Shown here in pieces: positions 23,194 through 35,827 of a stretch of 64,000 nt of DNA. The notes below the pieces were generated by a model that was given only the letters and a program-made list of their open reading frames with translations, ran no database searches and had not been told where the DNA came from. Position 1 is the first letter of the stretch; the number at the start of each line of letters is the position of its first letter. The translations under genes and the position numbers were made by a program. Source of the stretch: Ornithinimicrobium cerasi (GTDB lineage: Bacteria > Actinomycetota > Actinomycetes > Actinomycetales > Dermatophilaceae); contig NZ_QZMN01000005.1 in the NCBI RefSeq assembly GCF_003702705.1, forward strand, positions 1 to 64,000, in the 5' to 3' direction.

Positions 23194-25880
23194 TCATCGT
23201 CTCCCGTGCCGGACTCGTGGGGGGCGCCGTCCGGGTCGTCCCCGGTCGGTTCCTCCGACGGTACGCCATCGACCACGCTCGCGTCGTCGACCGCCACGTC
23301 CTCCTCGGCGGTCTCCTGGGCCCCGGCGAGCTCCTCCTCCGCCTCCTCGGTGGCCTCGGGGTTGCGGGCCACGGCCACGATCGAGTCGTTGCGGCCGGGG
23401 GTCGCGAAGATCACACCGGCGGTGTCGCGGCCGGTCTGGCGCACCTGGTCGATGGGCGAGCGCACCACGTTGCCGCGCTCCATGACCACCATCACCTCGT
23501 CGCCCTCGTCCACGGTCAGCGCGCCGACGAGGTCACCACCCTTGCCGTTCGTCTTTGCCACCTTGATGCCCAGGCCGCCCCGACCCTGCACCCGGTAGGC
23601 CGAGACCGGGGTGCGCTTCGCCATACCCGTCTCGAAGACGACGAAGACGAAAGGTTCCTCGCCCTCGGGCACCACGGACATGGACAGGAGGTCGTCGTCC
23701 CGGCGGAACTTCATGCCGGTGACACCCGAGGTCGCGCGGCCCATCGGGCGCAGCGCCGAGTCGGTCGCGGTGAACCGCACCGACTGCCCGCCGCGGGAGA
23801 CCAGCAGCACGTCGTCCTCGGCGAACGCCAGCTGCGCACCGACCAGCTCGTCCCCGTCGCGCAGGTTGATCGCGATCAGCCCGCCGGAGCGGGGCGAGTC
23901 GTAGTCGGCGAGCCGGCTCTTCTTCACCAGCCCGTTGCGGGTGGCCAGCAGCAGGTAGGGCGCCTGCTGGTAGTCGCGCAGGGGGAGCACCGAGCGGATC
24001 CGCTCGTCGGGCTGGAACGCCATCAGGTTGGCGACGTGCTGGCCCTTGCCGGTCGGGCCGCCCTCGGGGAACTCGTAGGCCTTGGCCCGGTAGACCCGCC
24101 CCTGGTTGGTGAAGAAGAGCATCCACCGGTGGGTGCTGGTGACGAAGAAGTGCTCCACGACGTCGTCCGCGCGCAGGGCGGCGCCACGGCGGCCCTTGCC
24201 GCCCCGGTTCTGGGCCCGGTACTCCCGCACCGGCGTGCGCTTGACGTAGCCGCCCCGGGTGATCGTGACGACCACGTCCTCCTCGGTGATGAGGTCCTCC
24301 ATCGACATGTCGCCGTCGAAGGGCACGATCCGCGTGCGCCGCTCGTCGCCGAACTTGTCGACGATCTCGGCCAGCTCGGTGGAGACGATCGAGCGCTGGC
24401 GCTCGGGCCGGGCCAGGATGTCGGTGAGGTCCTCGATCTGGGCCGCCAGCTCGTCGTGCTGGTCGATGATCCGCTGCCGCTCGAGGGCGGCCAGCTGGCG
24501 CAGCTGCATGTCGAGGATCGCCCGGGCCTGGACGTCGTCGATCCCGAGCAGCTCGACGAGACCCTGGCGGGCGGCGTCGGCCGAGGGGCTGCGGCGGATG
24601 AGCGCGATCACCTCGTCGAGCTGGTCCAGCGCCGCGAGCAGGCCGCGCAGCACGTGGATCCGGCGCTCGGCCTCGTCCAGCCGGTAGCGGGTGCGCCGGA
24701 CGATGACCTCGATCTGGTGGTCCACCCAGTGCCGGATGAACGCCGACAGCGGCAGCGTGCGCGGCACCCCGTCGACCAGCGCCAGCATGTTGGCCCCGAA
24801 GGACTGCTGCAGCTGGGTGTGCTTGTAGAGGTTGTTGAGGACGACCTTGGCGACGGCGTCGCGCTTGAGCACGATGACCAGCCGCTGGCCCGTCCGCCCG
24901 GAGGTCTCGTCGCGCAGGTCCGCGATCCCGGTGAGCTTGCCGTCGTTGACCAGCTCGGCCATCTTGCGGGCGAGGCTGTCCGGGTTGACCTGGTAGGGCA
25001 GCTCGGAGACGACGAGGCAGGTCCGCCCCTGGATCTCCTCGACCTCGACGACGGCCCGCATGATGATCGAGCCGCGCCCGGTGCGGTAGGCGTCGTCGAT
25101 CCCCTTGCGGCCCATGATGAGCGCGCCGGTGGGGAAGTCCGGCCCGGGGATGATCTCGATGAGCCGCTCGAGCAGGTCCTCGCGGCTGATCTCCGGGTTC
25201 TGCAGCAGGAACTGGGCGCCGGCGGCGACCTCGCGCAGGTTGTGCGGCGGGATCTGGGTGGCCATGCCGACGGCGATGCCGGCGGAGCCGTTGACGAGCA
25301 GGTTGGGGAACCGCGCCGGCAGGACCAGCGGCTCCTTGTTCTTGCCGTCGTAGTTGTCGCCCATGTCGACGGTGTCCTCGCGGATGTCGCGCACCATCTC
25401 CATGGCCAGCGGCGCCATCCGGCACTCGGTGTAGCGCGGCGCCGCGGCCGGGTCGTCCCCGGGGGTGCCGAAGTTGCCCTGACCCTCGATGAGCGGGTAG
25501 CGCAGCGACCAGTCCTGGACCAGCCGCACCATCGCGTCGTAGATGGCGCTGTCGCCGTGCGGGTGGTAGTTGCCCATGACGTCGCCGACGACGCGCGCGC
25601 ACTTGTTGAAGCCGCGGTCCGGCCGGTAGCCGCCGTCGTACATCGCGTAGAGGACGCGCCGGTGCACCGGCTTGAGGCCGTCGCGCACGTCCGGCAGGGC
25701 GCGCGCGACGATGACGCTCATCGCGTACTCGATGTAGCTCTTCTGCATCTCGGCGTTGAGGTCGACGACCTCGATCTTGTCCGTCTCGCCGGGGGAGCGG
25801 TCGACCGGCGCCGTGGTCGGGTCGGGGTTGTCGCTCCCCTGCTCGTCCTCGGGCAGGTCCGGGGTCTCGTCGTCAGCCAC
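23190..25880 (-). CDS. gyrA: DNA gyrase subunit A
   Basis: An 896-residue type IIA topoisomerase subunit that breaks and rejoins DNA, introducing negative supercoils with GyrB. The catalytic tyrosine is Tyr150 in APRYTECRM. The quinolone-determining segment reads [14 protein letters not shown]. The C-terminal beta-pinwheel domain has blades carrying the GyrA box QRRGGKG-like motif as [12 protein letters not shown], and the extreme C-terminus is acidic (about 60 residues). GTG 25880 has AGGTGAG just upstream. It lies 61 bp downstream of gyrB and overlaps the DUF3566 gene. Confidence 0.98.
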   Translation of the reverse strand: MADDETPDLPEDEQGSDNPDPTTAPVDRSPGETDKIEVVDLNAEMQKSYIEYAMSVIVARALPDVRDGLKPVHRRVLYAMYDGGYRPDRGFNKCARVVGDVMGNYHPHGDSAIYDAMVRLVQDWSLRYPLIEGQGNFGTPGDDPAAAPRYTECRMAPLAMEMVRDIREDTVDMGDNYDGKNKEPLVLPARFPNLLVNGSAGIAVGMATQIPPHNLREVAAGAQFLLQNPEISREDLLERLIEIIPGPDFPTGALIMGRKGIDDAYRTGRGSIIMRAVVEVEEIQGRTCLVVSELPYQVNPDSLARKMAELVNDGKLTGIADLRDETSGRTGQRLVIVLKRDAVAKVVLNNLYKHTQLQQSFGANMLALVDGVPRTLPLSAFIRHWVDHQIEVIVRRTRYRLDEAERRIHVLRGLLAALDQLDEVIALIRRSPSADAARQGLVELLGIDDVQARAILDMQLRQLAALERQRIIDQHDELAAQIEDLTDILARPERQRSIVSTELAEIVDKFGDERRTRIVPFDGDMSMEDLITEEDVVVTITRGGYVKRTPVREYRAQNRGGKGRRGAALRADDVVEHFFVTSTHRWMLFFTNQGRVYRAKAYEFPEGGPTGKGQHVANLMAFQPDERIRSVLPLRDYQQAPYLLLATRNGLVKKSRLADYDSPRSGGLIAINLRDGDELVGAQLAFAEDDVLLVSRGGQSVRFTATDSALRPMGRATSGVTGMKFRRDDDLLSMSVVPEGEEPFVFVVFETGMAKRTPVSAYRVQGRGGLGIKVAKTNGKGGDLVGALTVDEGDEVMVVMERGNVVRSPIDQVRQTGRDTAGVIFATPGRNDSIVAVARNPEATEEAEEELAGAQETAEEDVAVDDASVVDGVPSEEPTGDDPDGAPHESGTGDDE

Positions 25881-25941
25881 AGCTCACCTTGGTCTCGGGG
25901 TTCTTCGGTATGTCGTCGGTCGGGCCGAAGGGCCCGTCCCG

Positions 25942-28080
<2,139 letters not shown>

Positions 28081-28257
28081 CTAGGGTGGGGAGAAAGAGG
28101 GCAACCTTGCCCATCCTACCGTCGCGGGATCGATAATCCCGCATTCCACAGGCCCGATCCGGCCCGTGGCGGCCGATCTGACCGGCCCGGGGCCAGGTGT
28201 TCCATCCCCACCATGCCGACGGGGTGCTCGGAGGCTCTGCGCGCGTTTCTTCGGGGC

Positions 28258-28827
28258 TCACCCGTAGGTGTCGCGCGGCCCCCGTCCGCCCGACGAGAGC
28301 GGTCCTTTCCGCCAGGACGGTCCGCCCGGTGAGCGGACCACGATCTCGGTCACCACCCCGACCCCCACCTCGGTCTCGATGCGGCCCAGCACGGTGGAGG
28401 TGAGCAGCCGCATCTGCGTGGCCCACGCCGTCGAGAGGGCGCGCACGGTGAGCACCGAGCCCTCGAAGGCGACCACCTCGACGTTGGCCGCCACCTGCTC
28501 CCCGACGATGGCCGGCCACCGGCCGACGACGGCACCGACCTGGACGTCGCTGTCCCAGCCCCGGGTCGAGACGAGCCGGTCGATCTCGGCGCCGACGAGG
28601 TGCGGGTCGCGGTCGTCCCGGGACTCACGGGGCGCCTCACCGACCGCGCGGCGACGACCTGCCCCGGCAGGGGCCCCGGGACGGAGCCCGCGCCGGCGGG
28701 CGCTGCGCCGGGCCCGGGCCAGGGCGTCGTGCGCGGCGTCGAGCGGGTCGGGCGGATCGGCTGGCGGGTCGGGCGGGGTGACGGGCGGGTCGAGCTGCGG
28801 GTCGGTCGGAGGGTCGTCGGTGCTCAC
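28258..28827 (-). CDS. dciA: DciA-like replication protein (DUF721)
   Basis: A 189-residue protein. A Pro/Asp-rich and then Arg-rich disordered N-terminus (1-85) is followed by the DUF721 domain (about 86-170): [20 protein letters not shown], then [17 protein letters not shown]. DciA loads or assists the replicative helicase DnaB in bacteria lacking DnaC. The recF-dciA-gyrB order is conserved in actinobacteria. The ATG overlaps the recF stop (ATGA). The 186-bp gap to gyrB contains no gene. Confidence 0.92.
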   Translation of the reverse strand: MSTDDPPTDPQLDPPVTPPDPPADPPDPLDAAHDALARARRSARRRGLRPGAPAGAGRRRAVGEAPRESRDDRDPHLVGAEIDRLVSTRGWDSDVQVGAVVGRWPAIVGEQVAANVEVVAFEGSVLTVRALSTAWATQMRLLTSTVLGRIETEVGVGVVTEIVVRSPGGPSWRKGPLSSGGRGPRDTYG

Positions 28828-30083
28828 CGCGCGGCCACCGCCCCCAGGGTGACGTCGAGGATCTGGCCGGAGAGGAGCCGCTCGGGCACGTCCTGGACCA
28901 CCGCGGCCGTCACCAGCACCTGCTCGCAGTCGACGACCAGCTCGGCCAGGCGCTCACGACGACCGGTGTCCAGCTCGGCGAACACGTCGTCGAGCACGAG
29001 CACGGGGTCGGTCCCCAGGTCGTGCCGCAGCAGCTGGAAGGCGGCCAGCCGCAGGGCGAGCGCGAGGCTCCACGACTCACCGTGGCTGGCGTAGCCCTTG
29101 GCCGGCAGCTCGCCCAGCGTGAGCACCAGGTCGTCGCGGTGCGGACCGACGAGGCTCACCCCGCGCTCCTGCTCCTGGGTCCGCACCTGGGCCAGGCTCT
29201 CGTGCACCGCCCGGACGAGGTCCTCCTGGTCGGGGACGTCGCCGGCGGCGAGCGCGGCAGCCGTCGGCTCCGCGAGGCTGGAGCGGTATGCCGCGTCCGC
29301 CCCGACCGTCCCGTCGTCATCGTCGTCGCCACCGCCGTCACCGCCGCCGCCGCCGCTGATCGTGCGGTAGGCCTCGTGGAGGTAGGGCCGCAGGTCGCGC
29401 AGCAGCCGCAGCCTCGCGTAGACCAGCGCACCGGCGATGCTCGCCAGCTGGTCGTCGAAGACGGCGAGGGTCGCCAGCGCCGAGGAACGGGCGTCCTCGA
29501 GCGACTCGCCGGGGGAGAGCCGGGGGCCGGAGCCGGGGCGGGGCGCGCCCGCGCGTCGGGGGTCACGCCACAGGTGCGCGGCCGAGCGCAGGAGCGCGTT
29601 GCGCTGCCGCAGCGCGCGGTCGTAGTCGGACCGGACGGCCGCCCAGCGCGGTTGCCGGGCCACGAGGAGGTCGTCGAGGAAGCGGCGGCGCTCGGCGGGG
29701 TCGCCCTTGACCAGCGCCAGGTCCTCGGGGGCGAAGAGCACGGTCCGCAGGGTGCCCAGCACCTCGCGCTGGCGCGTCACGGGCGAGCGGTTCAGGCGCG
29801 CCTTGTTGGCCCGGCCGGGCACGATCTCCAGCTCGACCAACGACTCGTGCCCGTCACGCACCACGGTGGCGCGCACGATCGCGGTCTCGGCCCCCGCCCG
29901 CACCAGCGGTCCGTCCTGGGCGACGCGGTGACTGGCCAGCGACGCGACATACCCGGCCGCCTCGACGAGGTTGGTCTTGCCCTGGCCGTTGCGGCCCAGC
30001 AGGACGGTCACCCCCGGGAGGAGGTCCACCTCCGCGGAGGGGTAGCTGCGGAAGTCGGTGAGCGAGAGCTGACGCAGGTGCAC
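28824..30083 (-). CDS. recF: DNA replication and repair protein RecF
   Basis: A 419-residue SMC-like ATPase that loads RecA at gaps. Walker A is [14 protein letters not shown] at about 30-43, the signature region is [10 protein letters not shown], and Walker B is [14 protein letters not shown] near the C-terminus. A low-complexity insertion of Gly/Asp (about residues 245-260) is unusual, since family members are about 370-390 residues. GTG 30083 ([15 protein letters not shown]) matches the family N-terminus. A longer frame to 30221 would overlap gnd and is rejected. Confidence 0.95.
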   Translation of the reverse strand: MHLRQLSLTDFRSYPSAEVDLLPGVTVLLGRNGQGKTNLVEAAGYVASLASHRVAQDGPLVRAGAETAIVRATVVRDGHESLVELEIVPGRANKARLNRSPVTRQREVLGTLRTVLFAPEDLALVKGDPAERRRFLDDLLVARQPRWAAVRSDYDRALRQRNALLRSAAHLWRDPRRAGAPRPGSGPRLSPGESLEDARSSALATLAVFDDQLASIAGALVYARLRLLRDLRPYLHEAYRTISGGGGGDGGGDDDDDGTVGADAAYRSSLAEPTAAALAAGDVPDQEDLVRAVHESLAQVRTQEQERGVSLVGPHRDDLVLTLGELPAKGYASHGESWSLALALRLAAFQLLRHDLGTDPVLVLDDVFAELDTGRRERLAELVVDCEQVLVTAAVVQDVPERLLSGQILDVTLGAVAAR

Positions 30084-30105
30084 GACGTCGCGGCGGGACC
30101 CCGAC

Positions 30106-31218
30106 TCAGGCGTCGGTGCCGGACCGCTCGGCGTGCTCCCCGGTCTCGCCGGAGCCCGAGGTCGGACCGGCCTGCCCGCCCGTCGAACCGCTGCCCGAGC
30201 TGGGTCCGGCCTGGTCGGCATCGGCGGCGTCGGGCGCAGCCTCGGTCTCGTCCGCGCCGGGACGCTCGCCGTCGTCGTGCTTGGGCTCGGCCCCGCGGTG
30301 CACCTCGACCTGGCCCTCGTCCTTGCTGGCAGCGTCGTCGAGCAGCTTGACGGCGTGCCCCCCGAACTGCCCGCGGAGCGCGGCGACGGCCTGCATGGCG
30401 GGGGAGTTCTCCTGGCGGGAGGCGAAGCGGGAGAAGAGGGCGGCGCTGATGACCGGCATCGGCACGGCCATCTCGATGGCCTCCTCGACGGTCCAGCGAC
30501 CCTCGCCGGAGTCGGACGTGTAACCGCTGACGTTCTCCAGGCCCGGCCGCTCGTCCAGCGCCTTGACGAGGAGGTCCAGCAGCCAGGAGCGGACGACGGT
30601 GCCGCGGCTCCACGCCTGGAAGCAGCCCTTGACGTCGGTGACGATGTCCTTGGCGGTGAGCAGCTCGTAGCCCTCGGCGTAGGCGTGCATGAGGCCGTAC
30701 TCGATGCCGTTGTGGACCATCTTGGCGTAGTGGCCGGCGCCGACCTCCCCGGCGTGCACGAAGCCTTCCTCCCGCGGCCCCTCCGGGCGGAGGGCGTCGA
30801 AGATCGGCATCGCGAGCTCCACGTGCTCGGCCCGACCGCCGCACATCAGGCCGTAGCCGTTCTCCCGGCCCCAGATCCCGCCCGAGACGCCGCAGTCGAC
30901 ATACCCGATGCCCCTGGGGCTCAGGATCGCGTCGAGCTCGACGTCCTCGGTGAACTTGCTGTTGCCCCCCTCGATGACGAGGTCCCCCTCCTCGAGCAGG
31001 TCGCCGAGCTGCTCGACCGTGGCGCGCGTCGGCCTGCCGTGCGGGACCATCACCCAGACGACCCGCGGAGCCTCCAGCGCGCCCACCAGCTCCTCCAGGG
31101 AGGAGACGTCACGCAGGGACTCGTCGAGGTCGAAGCCGACCACCTCGTGCCCCGCCGCGCGCAGCCGCGCGCGCATGTTGCCGCCCATCTTGCCCAGGCC
31201 GATCATGCCGATCTTCAT
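30106..31218 (-). CDS. gnd: 6-phosphogluconate dehydrogenase, decarboxylating (short GntZ/YqeC type)
   Basis: A 370-residue enzyme oxidising 6-phosphogluconate to ribulose 5-phosphate and CO2. The N-terminal NAD(P)-binding motif is [11 protein letters not shown], the substrate loop is GVSGGIWG, and the catalytic lysine lies in [12 protein letters not shown]. The catalytic domain ends at about residue 305. The remaining 65 residues are an acidic Gly/Ser-rich tail ([11 protein letters not shown]). Its place between dnaN and recF is as in Streptomyces. ATG 31218 begins [10 protein letters not shown]; an upstream ATG at 31287 is rejected. Confidence 0.95.
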   Translation of the reverse strand: MKIGMIGLGKMGGNMRARLRAAGHEVVGFDLDESLRDVSSLEELVGALEAPRVVWVMVPHGRPTRATVEQLGDLLEEGDLVIEGGNSKFTEDVELDAILSPRGIGYVDCGVSGGIWGRENGYGLMCGGRAEHVELAMPIFDALRPEGPREEGFVHAGEVGAGHYAKMVHNGIEYGLMHAYAEGYELLTAKDIVTDVKGCFQAWSRGTVVRSWLLDLLVKALDERPGLENVSGYTSDSGEGRWTVEEAIEMAVPMPVISAALFSRFASRQENSPAMQAVAALRGQFGGHAVKLLDDAASKDEGQVEVHRGAEPKHDDGERPGADETEAAPDAADADQAGPSSGSGSTGGQAGPTSGSGETGEHAERSGTDA

Positions 31219-31290
31219 TGCTGTCGCGTCTCCTCGGGAGTCTCGGGTGCCGTGCCAGGGGGTGTGCCGCGCAGCTGCGGCCGGCACCGG

Positions 31291-32424
31291 TCAGCCGGCG
31301 AAGCGCACCGGCATCAGGACGTAACGGTAGGACTCGTCGGACTCGCCGTCGACCTCAGCCTGTCCGGAGAGGACCGCGGGGCGGGAGGGCTGGGTGAAGG
31401 CCATCCGGGCGTAGGGGGCGCCGAGGACGCCGAGACCGTCCAGCAGGAACTGGGGGTTGAAGGCGATCTCGATCTCCGGGCCGGTGAGCGTGGCCTCCAC
31501 GGCCTCGCTGCCCTGGGCGTCGTCACCGGTGCCCGCCTCGATGGCGACCTGGCCGTCGGTGAAGCGCAGCCGGACAGGGGTGTTGCGCTCGGCGACCAGC
31601 GCCACGCGACGGACGGCCTCGACGAGGGCCTGGGTCTCGACGACCGAGACGCTGTCGACCGAGCTCGGGAAGATCGAGGTCACCTTGGGGTACTCGCCGT
31701 CGAGCAGGCGGGTGGTGGTGCGACGCTGACCTGCCTCGAAGCCGACGAGGCCGTCCGAGCGCGACCCGTCCCCGAAGCTGACGTTGACCGACGCCGACGC
31801 ACCCAGGGCCTTCGCCGTCTCGGACAGCGTCCGGGCCGGGATCAGGCTGACCTGGCTCGCGTCGGAGGTGTTCGGGCTCCAGGTGAGCTCGCGCATCGCG
31901 AGCCGGTAGCGGTCCGTGGCGAGCATGGTGACCTTCTCGCCGTCGATCTCGACCCGCACCCCGGTGAGGATGGGCAGGGTGTCGCCGCGGTCCGCGGCCA
32001 CCGAGACCTGGTGCACGGCCTGGGTGAAGACGTCCCCGGCGACGCTGCCGCTCGCCTCGGCCTGGGTCGGCAGCTGCGGGTAGTCGCTGACCGGCATCTG
32101 GATCAGCGAGAACCGGCTGGAGCCGCAGGTCAGCTGGACCTTGGCGCCCTCGGTCGAGACCTCGACCGGCTTGGAGGGCAGGTTGCGGGCGATGTCGGAC
32201 AGCAGCCGGCCGAGCACGAGCACCTGGCCCCCCTCGGTGACGTCCGCCTCGACGGTCACGGTGGCCGAGACCTCGTAGTCGTAGGCGGACAGGGTGAGGG
32301 TGCCCTGCTCGTCAGCGGTGAGGAGGACGCCGGCCAGGACCGGGACGGGAGGACGGCTGCTGAGACCACGGACGACCCAGGCCACGGCCTCGGAGAGGAC
32401 ATCGCGCTCGACTCGGAACTTCAC
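31291..32424 (-). CDS. dnaN: DNA polymerase III sliding clamp (beta subunit)
   Basis: A 377-residue ring-forming processivity factor with three clamp domains of about 120 residues each. Recognisable segments are MKFRVERDVLSEAVAWVVRG at the N-terminus, LTCGSSRFSLIQMPVSDYPQ in domain 1 and YRLAMRELTW in domain 2. The C-terminal YRYVLMPVRF hydrophobic-pocket strand is present. It reads away from oriC, in the direction of the left replication fork. Confidence 0.97.
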   Translation of the reverse strand: MKFRVERDVLSEAVAWVVRGLSSRPPVPVLAGVLLTADEQGTLTLSAYDYEVSATVTVEADVTEGGQVLVLGRLLSDIARNLPSKPVEVSTEGAKVQLTCGSSRFSLIQMPVSDYPQLPTQAEASGSVAGDVFTQAVHQVSVAADRGDTLPILTGVRVEIDGEKVTMLATDRYRLAMRELTWSPNTSDASQVSLIPARTLSETAKALGASASVNVSFGDGSRSDGLVGFEAGQRRTTTRLLDGEYPKVTSIFPSSVDSVSVVETQALVEAVRRVALVAERNTPVRLRFTDGQVAIEAGTGDDAQGSEAVEATLTGPEIEIAFNPQFLLDGLGVLGAPYARMAFTQPSRPAVLSGQAEVDGESDESYRYVLMPVRFAG

Positions 32425-32982
32425 GACACAAGGCCTTTCGGCTCACCGGGACAGATTGTCGGCCGCGACACGTCCACCTGACGAAGCGCGCGGGAAGTGC
32501 AGCATAGCGCCGCAGCGTCCGGGCGGTTCGGTGTCCTCCTCCGGCCCGGCGCCCGTCCGACCCCAGGGACGTGGGACGAGATTCTCCTGGTCAAGGGATT
32601 CGTCGTCGTCGTAGGGCCTGTGGACAGTGTGGACGAGCGGCCCGGAGCGGGTCGTCCTCGCAGGTCCGCGGCCCTGCCGGGTGCGAGTTCACCCTGTGTA
32701 CACGCGGTGGGCCGGCCTGGGGACGCCCGCTGTCCGCTGTGGACGGACGGGGCCCGTCCACACGGCATACCCCGGTCCGTCGTCGTCGTCCCCAGGCTGA
32801 CCGGCGTTGATCCGGAGCTGTCCACAGGGTGGTGCACAGGCGTCGACCAGGCCGCGGGGGCGCCTCGGTCGGGGGAGGTCGGGGCAGATGTGACGACGGT
32901 GAACGGTGAGCAACAACTCACAGGGTTATCCACAGGTGTGGACAACCCTGGACCGGGGCGTCGTCCCCCGACGCCGCGCACC
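32425..32982. other. Chromosomal replication origin oriC with DnaA boxes
   Basis: The 558-bp dnaN-dnaA gap has no gene. DnaA-box sites: TTATCCACA at 32926-32934 (consensus) and TGTGGACAA at 32937-32945 (consensus reversed). Degenerate copies are at 32619-32627, 32628-32636, 32695-32703, 32738-32746, 32754-32762 and 32818-32826. Both orientations occur. No long AT-rich unwinding element is obvious; the most AT-rich patch is around 32908-32920. Gene directions flip around this region: gyrA to dnaN run left and rpmH to rsmG run right. Confidence 0.93.
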
Positions 32983-34413
32983 TCAGCGCGAGCTGGACCT
33001 GCGGATGATGCCGGTCAGCTCGGTGATCTGGTCGTAGAGCTGACGGCGCTCGCCCATCTGCTGGCGGATCTTGCGCTCGGCGTGCATCACCGTGGTGTGG
33101 TCGCGCCCGCCGAACTCGCGACCGATCTGGGGCAGCGAGAGGTCGGTGAGCTCGCGGCACAGGTACATCGCCACCTGGCGGGCGTTGACCAGCATCCGCG
33201 AGCGCGAGGTCCCGCAGAGCTCCTCGAGGGAGATCTGGAAGTAGGTGGACACCTCGGCCATGATCGTCGCCGCCCCGATCGCCGCCGACTCGGTGGTCGG
33301 GATGATGTCCTTGAGCACGTGCGCCGCCAGCGCGACGTCGGCGGGCCGGCTCGACAACGACGCGAAGGCCGTCACCCGGATCAGCGCCCCCTCGAGCTCG
33401 CGGATGTTGGAGGAGATCTTGGAGGCGATGAGCTCCAGTACGTCGTCGGGCAGCTGCATCCGCTCCTGGGCGGCCTTGCGCTGCAGGATCGCGATCCGGG
33501 TCTCCAGGTCGGGCGGCTGGACGTCGGTGAGCAGTCCCCACTCGAACCTGCTGCGCAGCCGCTCGGCGAAGCCCGAGAGCTTCTTCGGCGGCTGGTCGGA
33601 GGTGATGACCACCTGCTTCTCGCTGTTGTGCAGCGTGTTGAAGGTGTGGAAGAACTCCTCGATCGTCTGTTCCTTGCCCTGCAGGAACTGGATGTCGTCG
33701 ACGAGGAGGAAGTCGACGCTGCGGTAGCGCTGCTGGAAGGCGCCGGCCTTCTCCTCGCGGATGGAGTTGATGAAGTCGTTGGTGAACTCCTCGGAGTTCA
33801 CGTAGCGCACCCGCACGCCGGGGTACATGTTGCGGGCGTAGTGGCCGATGGCGTGCAGCAGGTGGGTCTTGCCCAGGCCGGACTCGCCGTAGATGAAGAG
33901 CGGGTTGTAGGCGCGGGCCGGCGACTCGGCGACCGCGAGCGAGGCGGCGTGGGCGAAGCGGTTGGAGCTGCCGGCGACGAAGGTCTCGAAGGTGTACTTC
34001 GGGTTGAGCCGGGCGTCCTCGACGCTCGTCTGGACCGTGGAGCCCCGGCTGCCCGGTGGCCGGGCGTGCTCGATCTCCTGCGGGTATGCCGTGCCGGACT
34101 CCGCGGGCGCGCTGCTCTGGTCGTCCTGGGCCTCGACCTGGCGGCGCAGGTCCTCGTCGACCGTGATGGCCAGCCGCACCTCCTGCCCGAGCTCGGCCGA
34201 GAGCGCGTCCACGATCGGCTGACGCAGGCTCGTCTCCAGGGTCTCCTTGGTGTGGGGATAGGGCACAGCGAGGAGCGCGGTGCCGTCCAGGAGGCCCACG
34301 AACCGGGTCAGGGCAAGGAAGGCGCGGTCGCGCGGGGGCAGGTCCCCGGACTGGAGGGAGGAGATGACGCGCTGCCACACGGCGGTCGGGTCGACCGGGG
34401 ACTGCTGCGTCAT
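32983..34413 (-). CDS. dnaA: Chromosomal replication initiator protein DnaA
   Basis: A 476-residue AAA+ initiator. Domain I is about 1-90 and begins VDPTAVWQRVISSLQSGDLP. A variable linker (about 90-140) precedes the ATPase domain, with Walker A GESGLGKTHL and Walker B FLLVDDIQFL. The C-terminal DNA-binding domain carries the DnaA signature GGRDHTTVMHAERKI. ATG 34413 (MTQQSPVDP) is chosen; an in-frame start at 34482 would run through the upstream DnaA-box cluster and is rejected. It is transcribed towards oriC, and the boxes at 34463-34494 suggest autoregulation. Confidence 0.98.
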   Translation of the reverse strand: MTQQSPVDPTAVWQRVISSLQSGDLPPRDRAFLALTRFVGLLDGTALLAVPYPHTKETLETSLRQPIVDALSAELGQEVRLAITVDEDLRRQVEAQDDQSSAPAESGTAYPQEIEHARPPGSRGSTVQTSVEDARLNPKYTFETFVAGSSNRFAHAASLAVAESPARAYNPLFIYGESGLGKTHLLHAIGHYARNMYPGVRVRYVNSEEFTNDFINSIREEKAGAFQQRYRSVDFLLVDDIQFLQGKEQTIEEFFHTFNTLHNSEKQVVITSDQPPKKLSGFAERLRSRFEWGLLTDVQPPDLETRIAILQRKAAQERMQLPDDVLELIASKISSNIRELEGALIRVTAFASLSSRPADVALAAHVLKDIIPTTESAAIGAATIMAEVSTYFQISLEELCGTSRSRMLVNARQVAMYLCRELTDLSLPQIGREFGGRDHTTVMHAERKIRQQMGERRQLYDQITELTGIIRRSSSR

Positions 34414-34462
34414 CGGGAGGTTCCATCCTTCGGGTCGGTCCAGTATGCCCTGCACGTCCGAC

Positions 34463-34494
34463 CCGTCCACAAGGTTGTCCACAGGTGTGGACGG
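34463..34494. promoter_or_regulatory. DnaA-box cluster upstream of dnaA
   Basis: CCGTCCACA at 34463-34471, TTGTCCACA at 34475-34483 and TGTGGACGG (reverse) at 34486-34494, three boxes in 32 bp, 50-80 bp upstream of the dnaA start. This fits autoregulation of dnaA. Confidence 0.75.
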
Positions 34495-34660
34495 AGGGTG
34501 GACAGCGGAGCCGAAGGCGTGACGCTAACAAGGCCTGCGCCCGGTCCGCAAGTGGCTCGGTCATCATTTCTGGCATCCTCGGCGTGTCGCGGCAACGGGC
34601 GGCGCGGCGCGGGTCGACCATGTCAGGTTGACCCTCGGGCGGCGCCTCCACGTCGCGGGT

Positions 34661-34690
34661 TTGACCGGTGCGGACCCCCTCCCGTACCGT
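34661..34690 (+). promoter_or_regulatory. Housekeeping-type promoter for rpmH-rnpA
   Basis: TTGACC (34661-34666), an 18-bp spacer, then TACCGT (34685-34690). A second TTGACC at 34628-34633 may be an alternative -35 box. The leader to rpmH is about 170 bases. The rest of the 452-bp dnaA-rpmH gap holds the DnaA boxes and no gene. Confidence 0.6.
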
Positions 34691-34865
34691 GGACTCGGCC
34701 GATCTACCGGCCGCTTTCGCCTGCCCACGGGCGCGCGTGTCCGCGCGGTGGGCTTTCGTTGGCGGCCGGACCGACCGCCCCAGACCACCGGGCCGGCACC
34801 GCAGCACGCGGCGTCGTCCTGTCCACGGACGTCCTCGGACGTCCCCGTTCCCCGGAGCACCAGCC

Positions 34866-35003
34866 ATGAGCAAGCGCACGTTCCAGCCCAACAACCGTCG
34901 CCGCGCCAAGAAGCACGGCTTCCGCCTGCGCATGCGCACGCGTGCCGGTCGCGCCATCCTGGCGGCGCGTCGCCGCAAGGGCCGCTCCGAGCTGTCCGCC
35001 TGA
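34866..35003 (+). CDS. rpmH: 50S ribosomal protein L34
   Basis: 45 residues, [19 protein letters not shown], ending [12 protein letters not shown]. This is the complete, highly basic L34 protein of the large ribosomal subunit. It is the first gene of the rightward operon rpmH-rnpA-yidD-yidC-khpB-rsmG. Upstream lies a consensus-like promoter with a long leader. Confidence 0.98.
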   Translation: MSKRTFQPNNRRRAKKHGFRLRMRTRAGRAILAARRRKGRSELSA

Positions 35004-35032
35004 GCGGACCGAGGGCCGTCCGGCGCCTCTCG

Positions 35033-35431
35033 ATGCTCCCGCGCCAGCACCGTCTGACCCGACCTGCCGACTACCGCGCCGTGCTGCGCGGCGGGGACGG
35101 GCGGCGACGCCGCCGTGCGGGGACCGACCTCCTCGTCGTCCACGTGGCGATGCCCACCGGCATCCACCCGGATGACGCCCCTGACGACCACCGACCCACG
35201 CGCCCGCCGCGCGTGGGTCTCGTGGTGTCCAAGGCGGTCGGCGGATCGGTTGTGCGTCACCGGGTCCAGCGACGGCTGCGGCACCTGCTGAGGTCCCGTC
35301 TCGCGGCCCTGCCGTCGGGGGCCGACGTCGTCGTACGCGCCCAGCCGTCCTCGGCGCAGGCCTCCTCCGCGCAGCTCGACGCCGCGCTCGAGCTGGCCCT
35401 CGCCCGGGCCGGCGTGGGGGCGGCCCGATGA
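35033..35431 (+). CDS. rnpA: Ribonuclease P protein component
   Basis: A 132-residue basic protein that assists the RNase P RNA in removing 5' leaders of tRNA precursors. The N-terminal [19 protein letters not shown] and the RNR motif region [19 protein letters not shown], then QRRLRHLL, are visible. An insertion of about 20 residues ([17 protein letters not shown]) occurs in the middle. ATG 35033 lies 29 bp after rpmH. The stop overlaps yidD (ATGA). Confidence 0.95.
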   Translation: MLPRQHRLTRPADYRAVLRGGDGRRRRRAGTDLLVVHVAMPTGIHPDDAPDDHRPTRPPRVGLVVSKAVGGSVVRHRVQRRLRHLLRSRLAALPSGADVVVRAQPSSAQASSAQLDAALELALARAGVGAAR

Positions 35432-35820
35432 CCACCGGGTCCGCCGAGGGCCAGATGCGGGACGTGCACCGTGGGGGTGTCCCCACCGGTGAGCGGCGCG
35501 CCGTGCTCGCGCTGCCCCTCGTCTGGCTCGTCCAGCTCTACCAGCGCACCGTCTCCCCGCTGCTCGGGCCGGTCTGCCGCTACTACCCCTCGTGCTCGGC
35601 GTACTCCGTCACCGCGCTGGAGCGGTTCGGACCCGTTCGGGGCAGCTGGCTCACCGCACGCCGGCTCCTGCGCTGCAACCCGTTCGCCCGCGGCGGCGTC
35701 GACCACGTGCCGCCCCGGTGCTCCCGCGCCGTCGGCGAGCCACGCCATACCTCCGGCCTCCCGCGACCTGCGGTCGCGACGGCCCCCACCCCGGTGAGCG
35801 ACCCTCACCACCGACACTGA
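35428..35820 (+). CDS. yidD: Membrane protein insertion efficiency factor YidD
   Basis: A 130-residue protein. The signature [20 protein letters not shown], then [17 protein letters not shown], then [15 protein letters not shown] carries the conserved cysteines. An N-terminal amphipathic extension and a C-terminal Pro/His-rich tail of about 30 residues lie outside the family core of about 75 residues. It assists YidC, encoded 7 bp downstream, in membrane insertion. Overlap with rnpA implies coupled translation. Confidence 0.95.
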   Translation: MTTGSAEGQMRDVHRGGVPTGERRAVLALPLVWLVQLYQRTVSPLLGPVCRYYPSCSAYSVTALERFGPVRGSWLTARRLLRCNPFARGGVDHVPPRCSRAVGEPRHTSGLPRPAVATAPTPVSDPHHRH

Positions 35821-35827
35821 GGACCCC

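Noticed and set aside
30133-32481. Long plus-strand frame antisense to gnd and dnaN
   Set aside because: Covers two certain minus-strand genes and shows no protein motifs.
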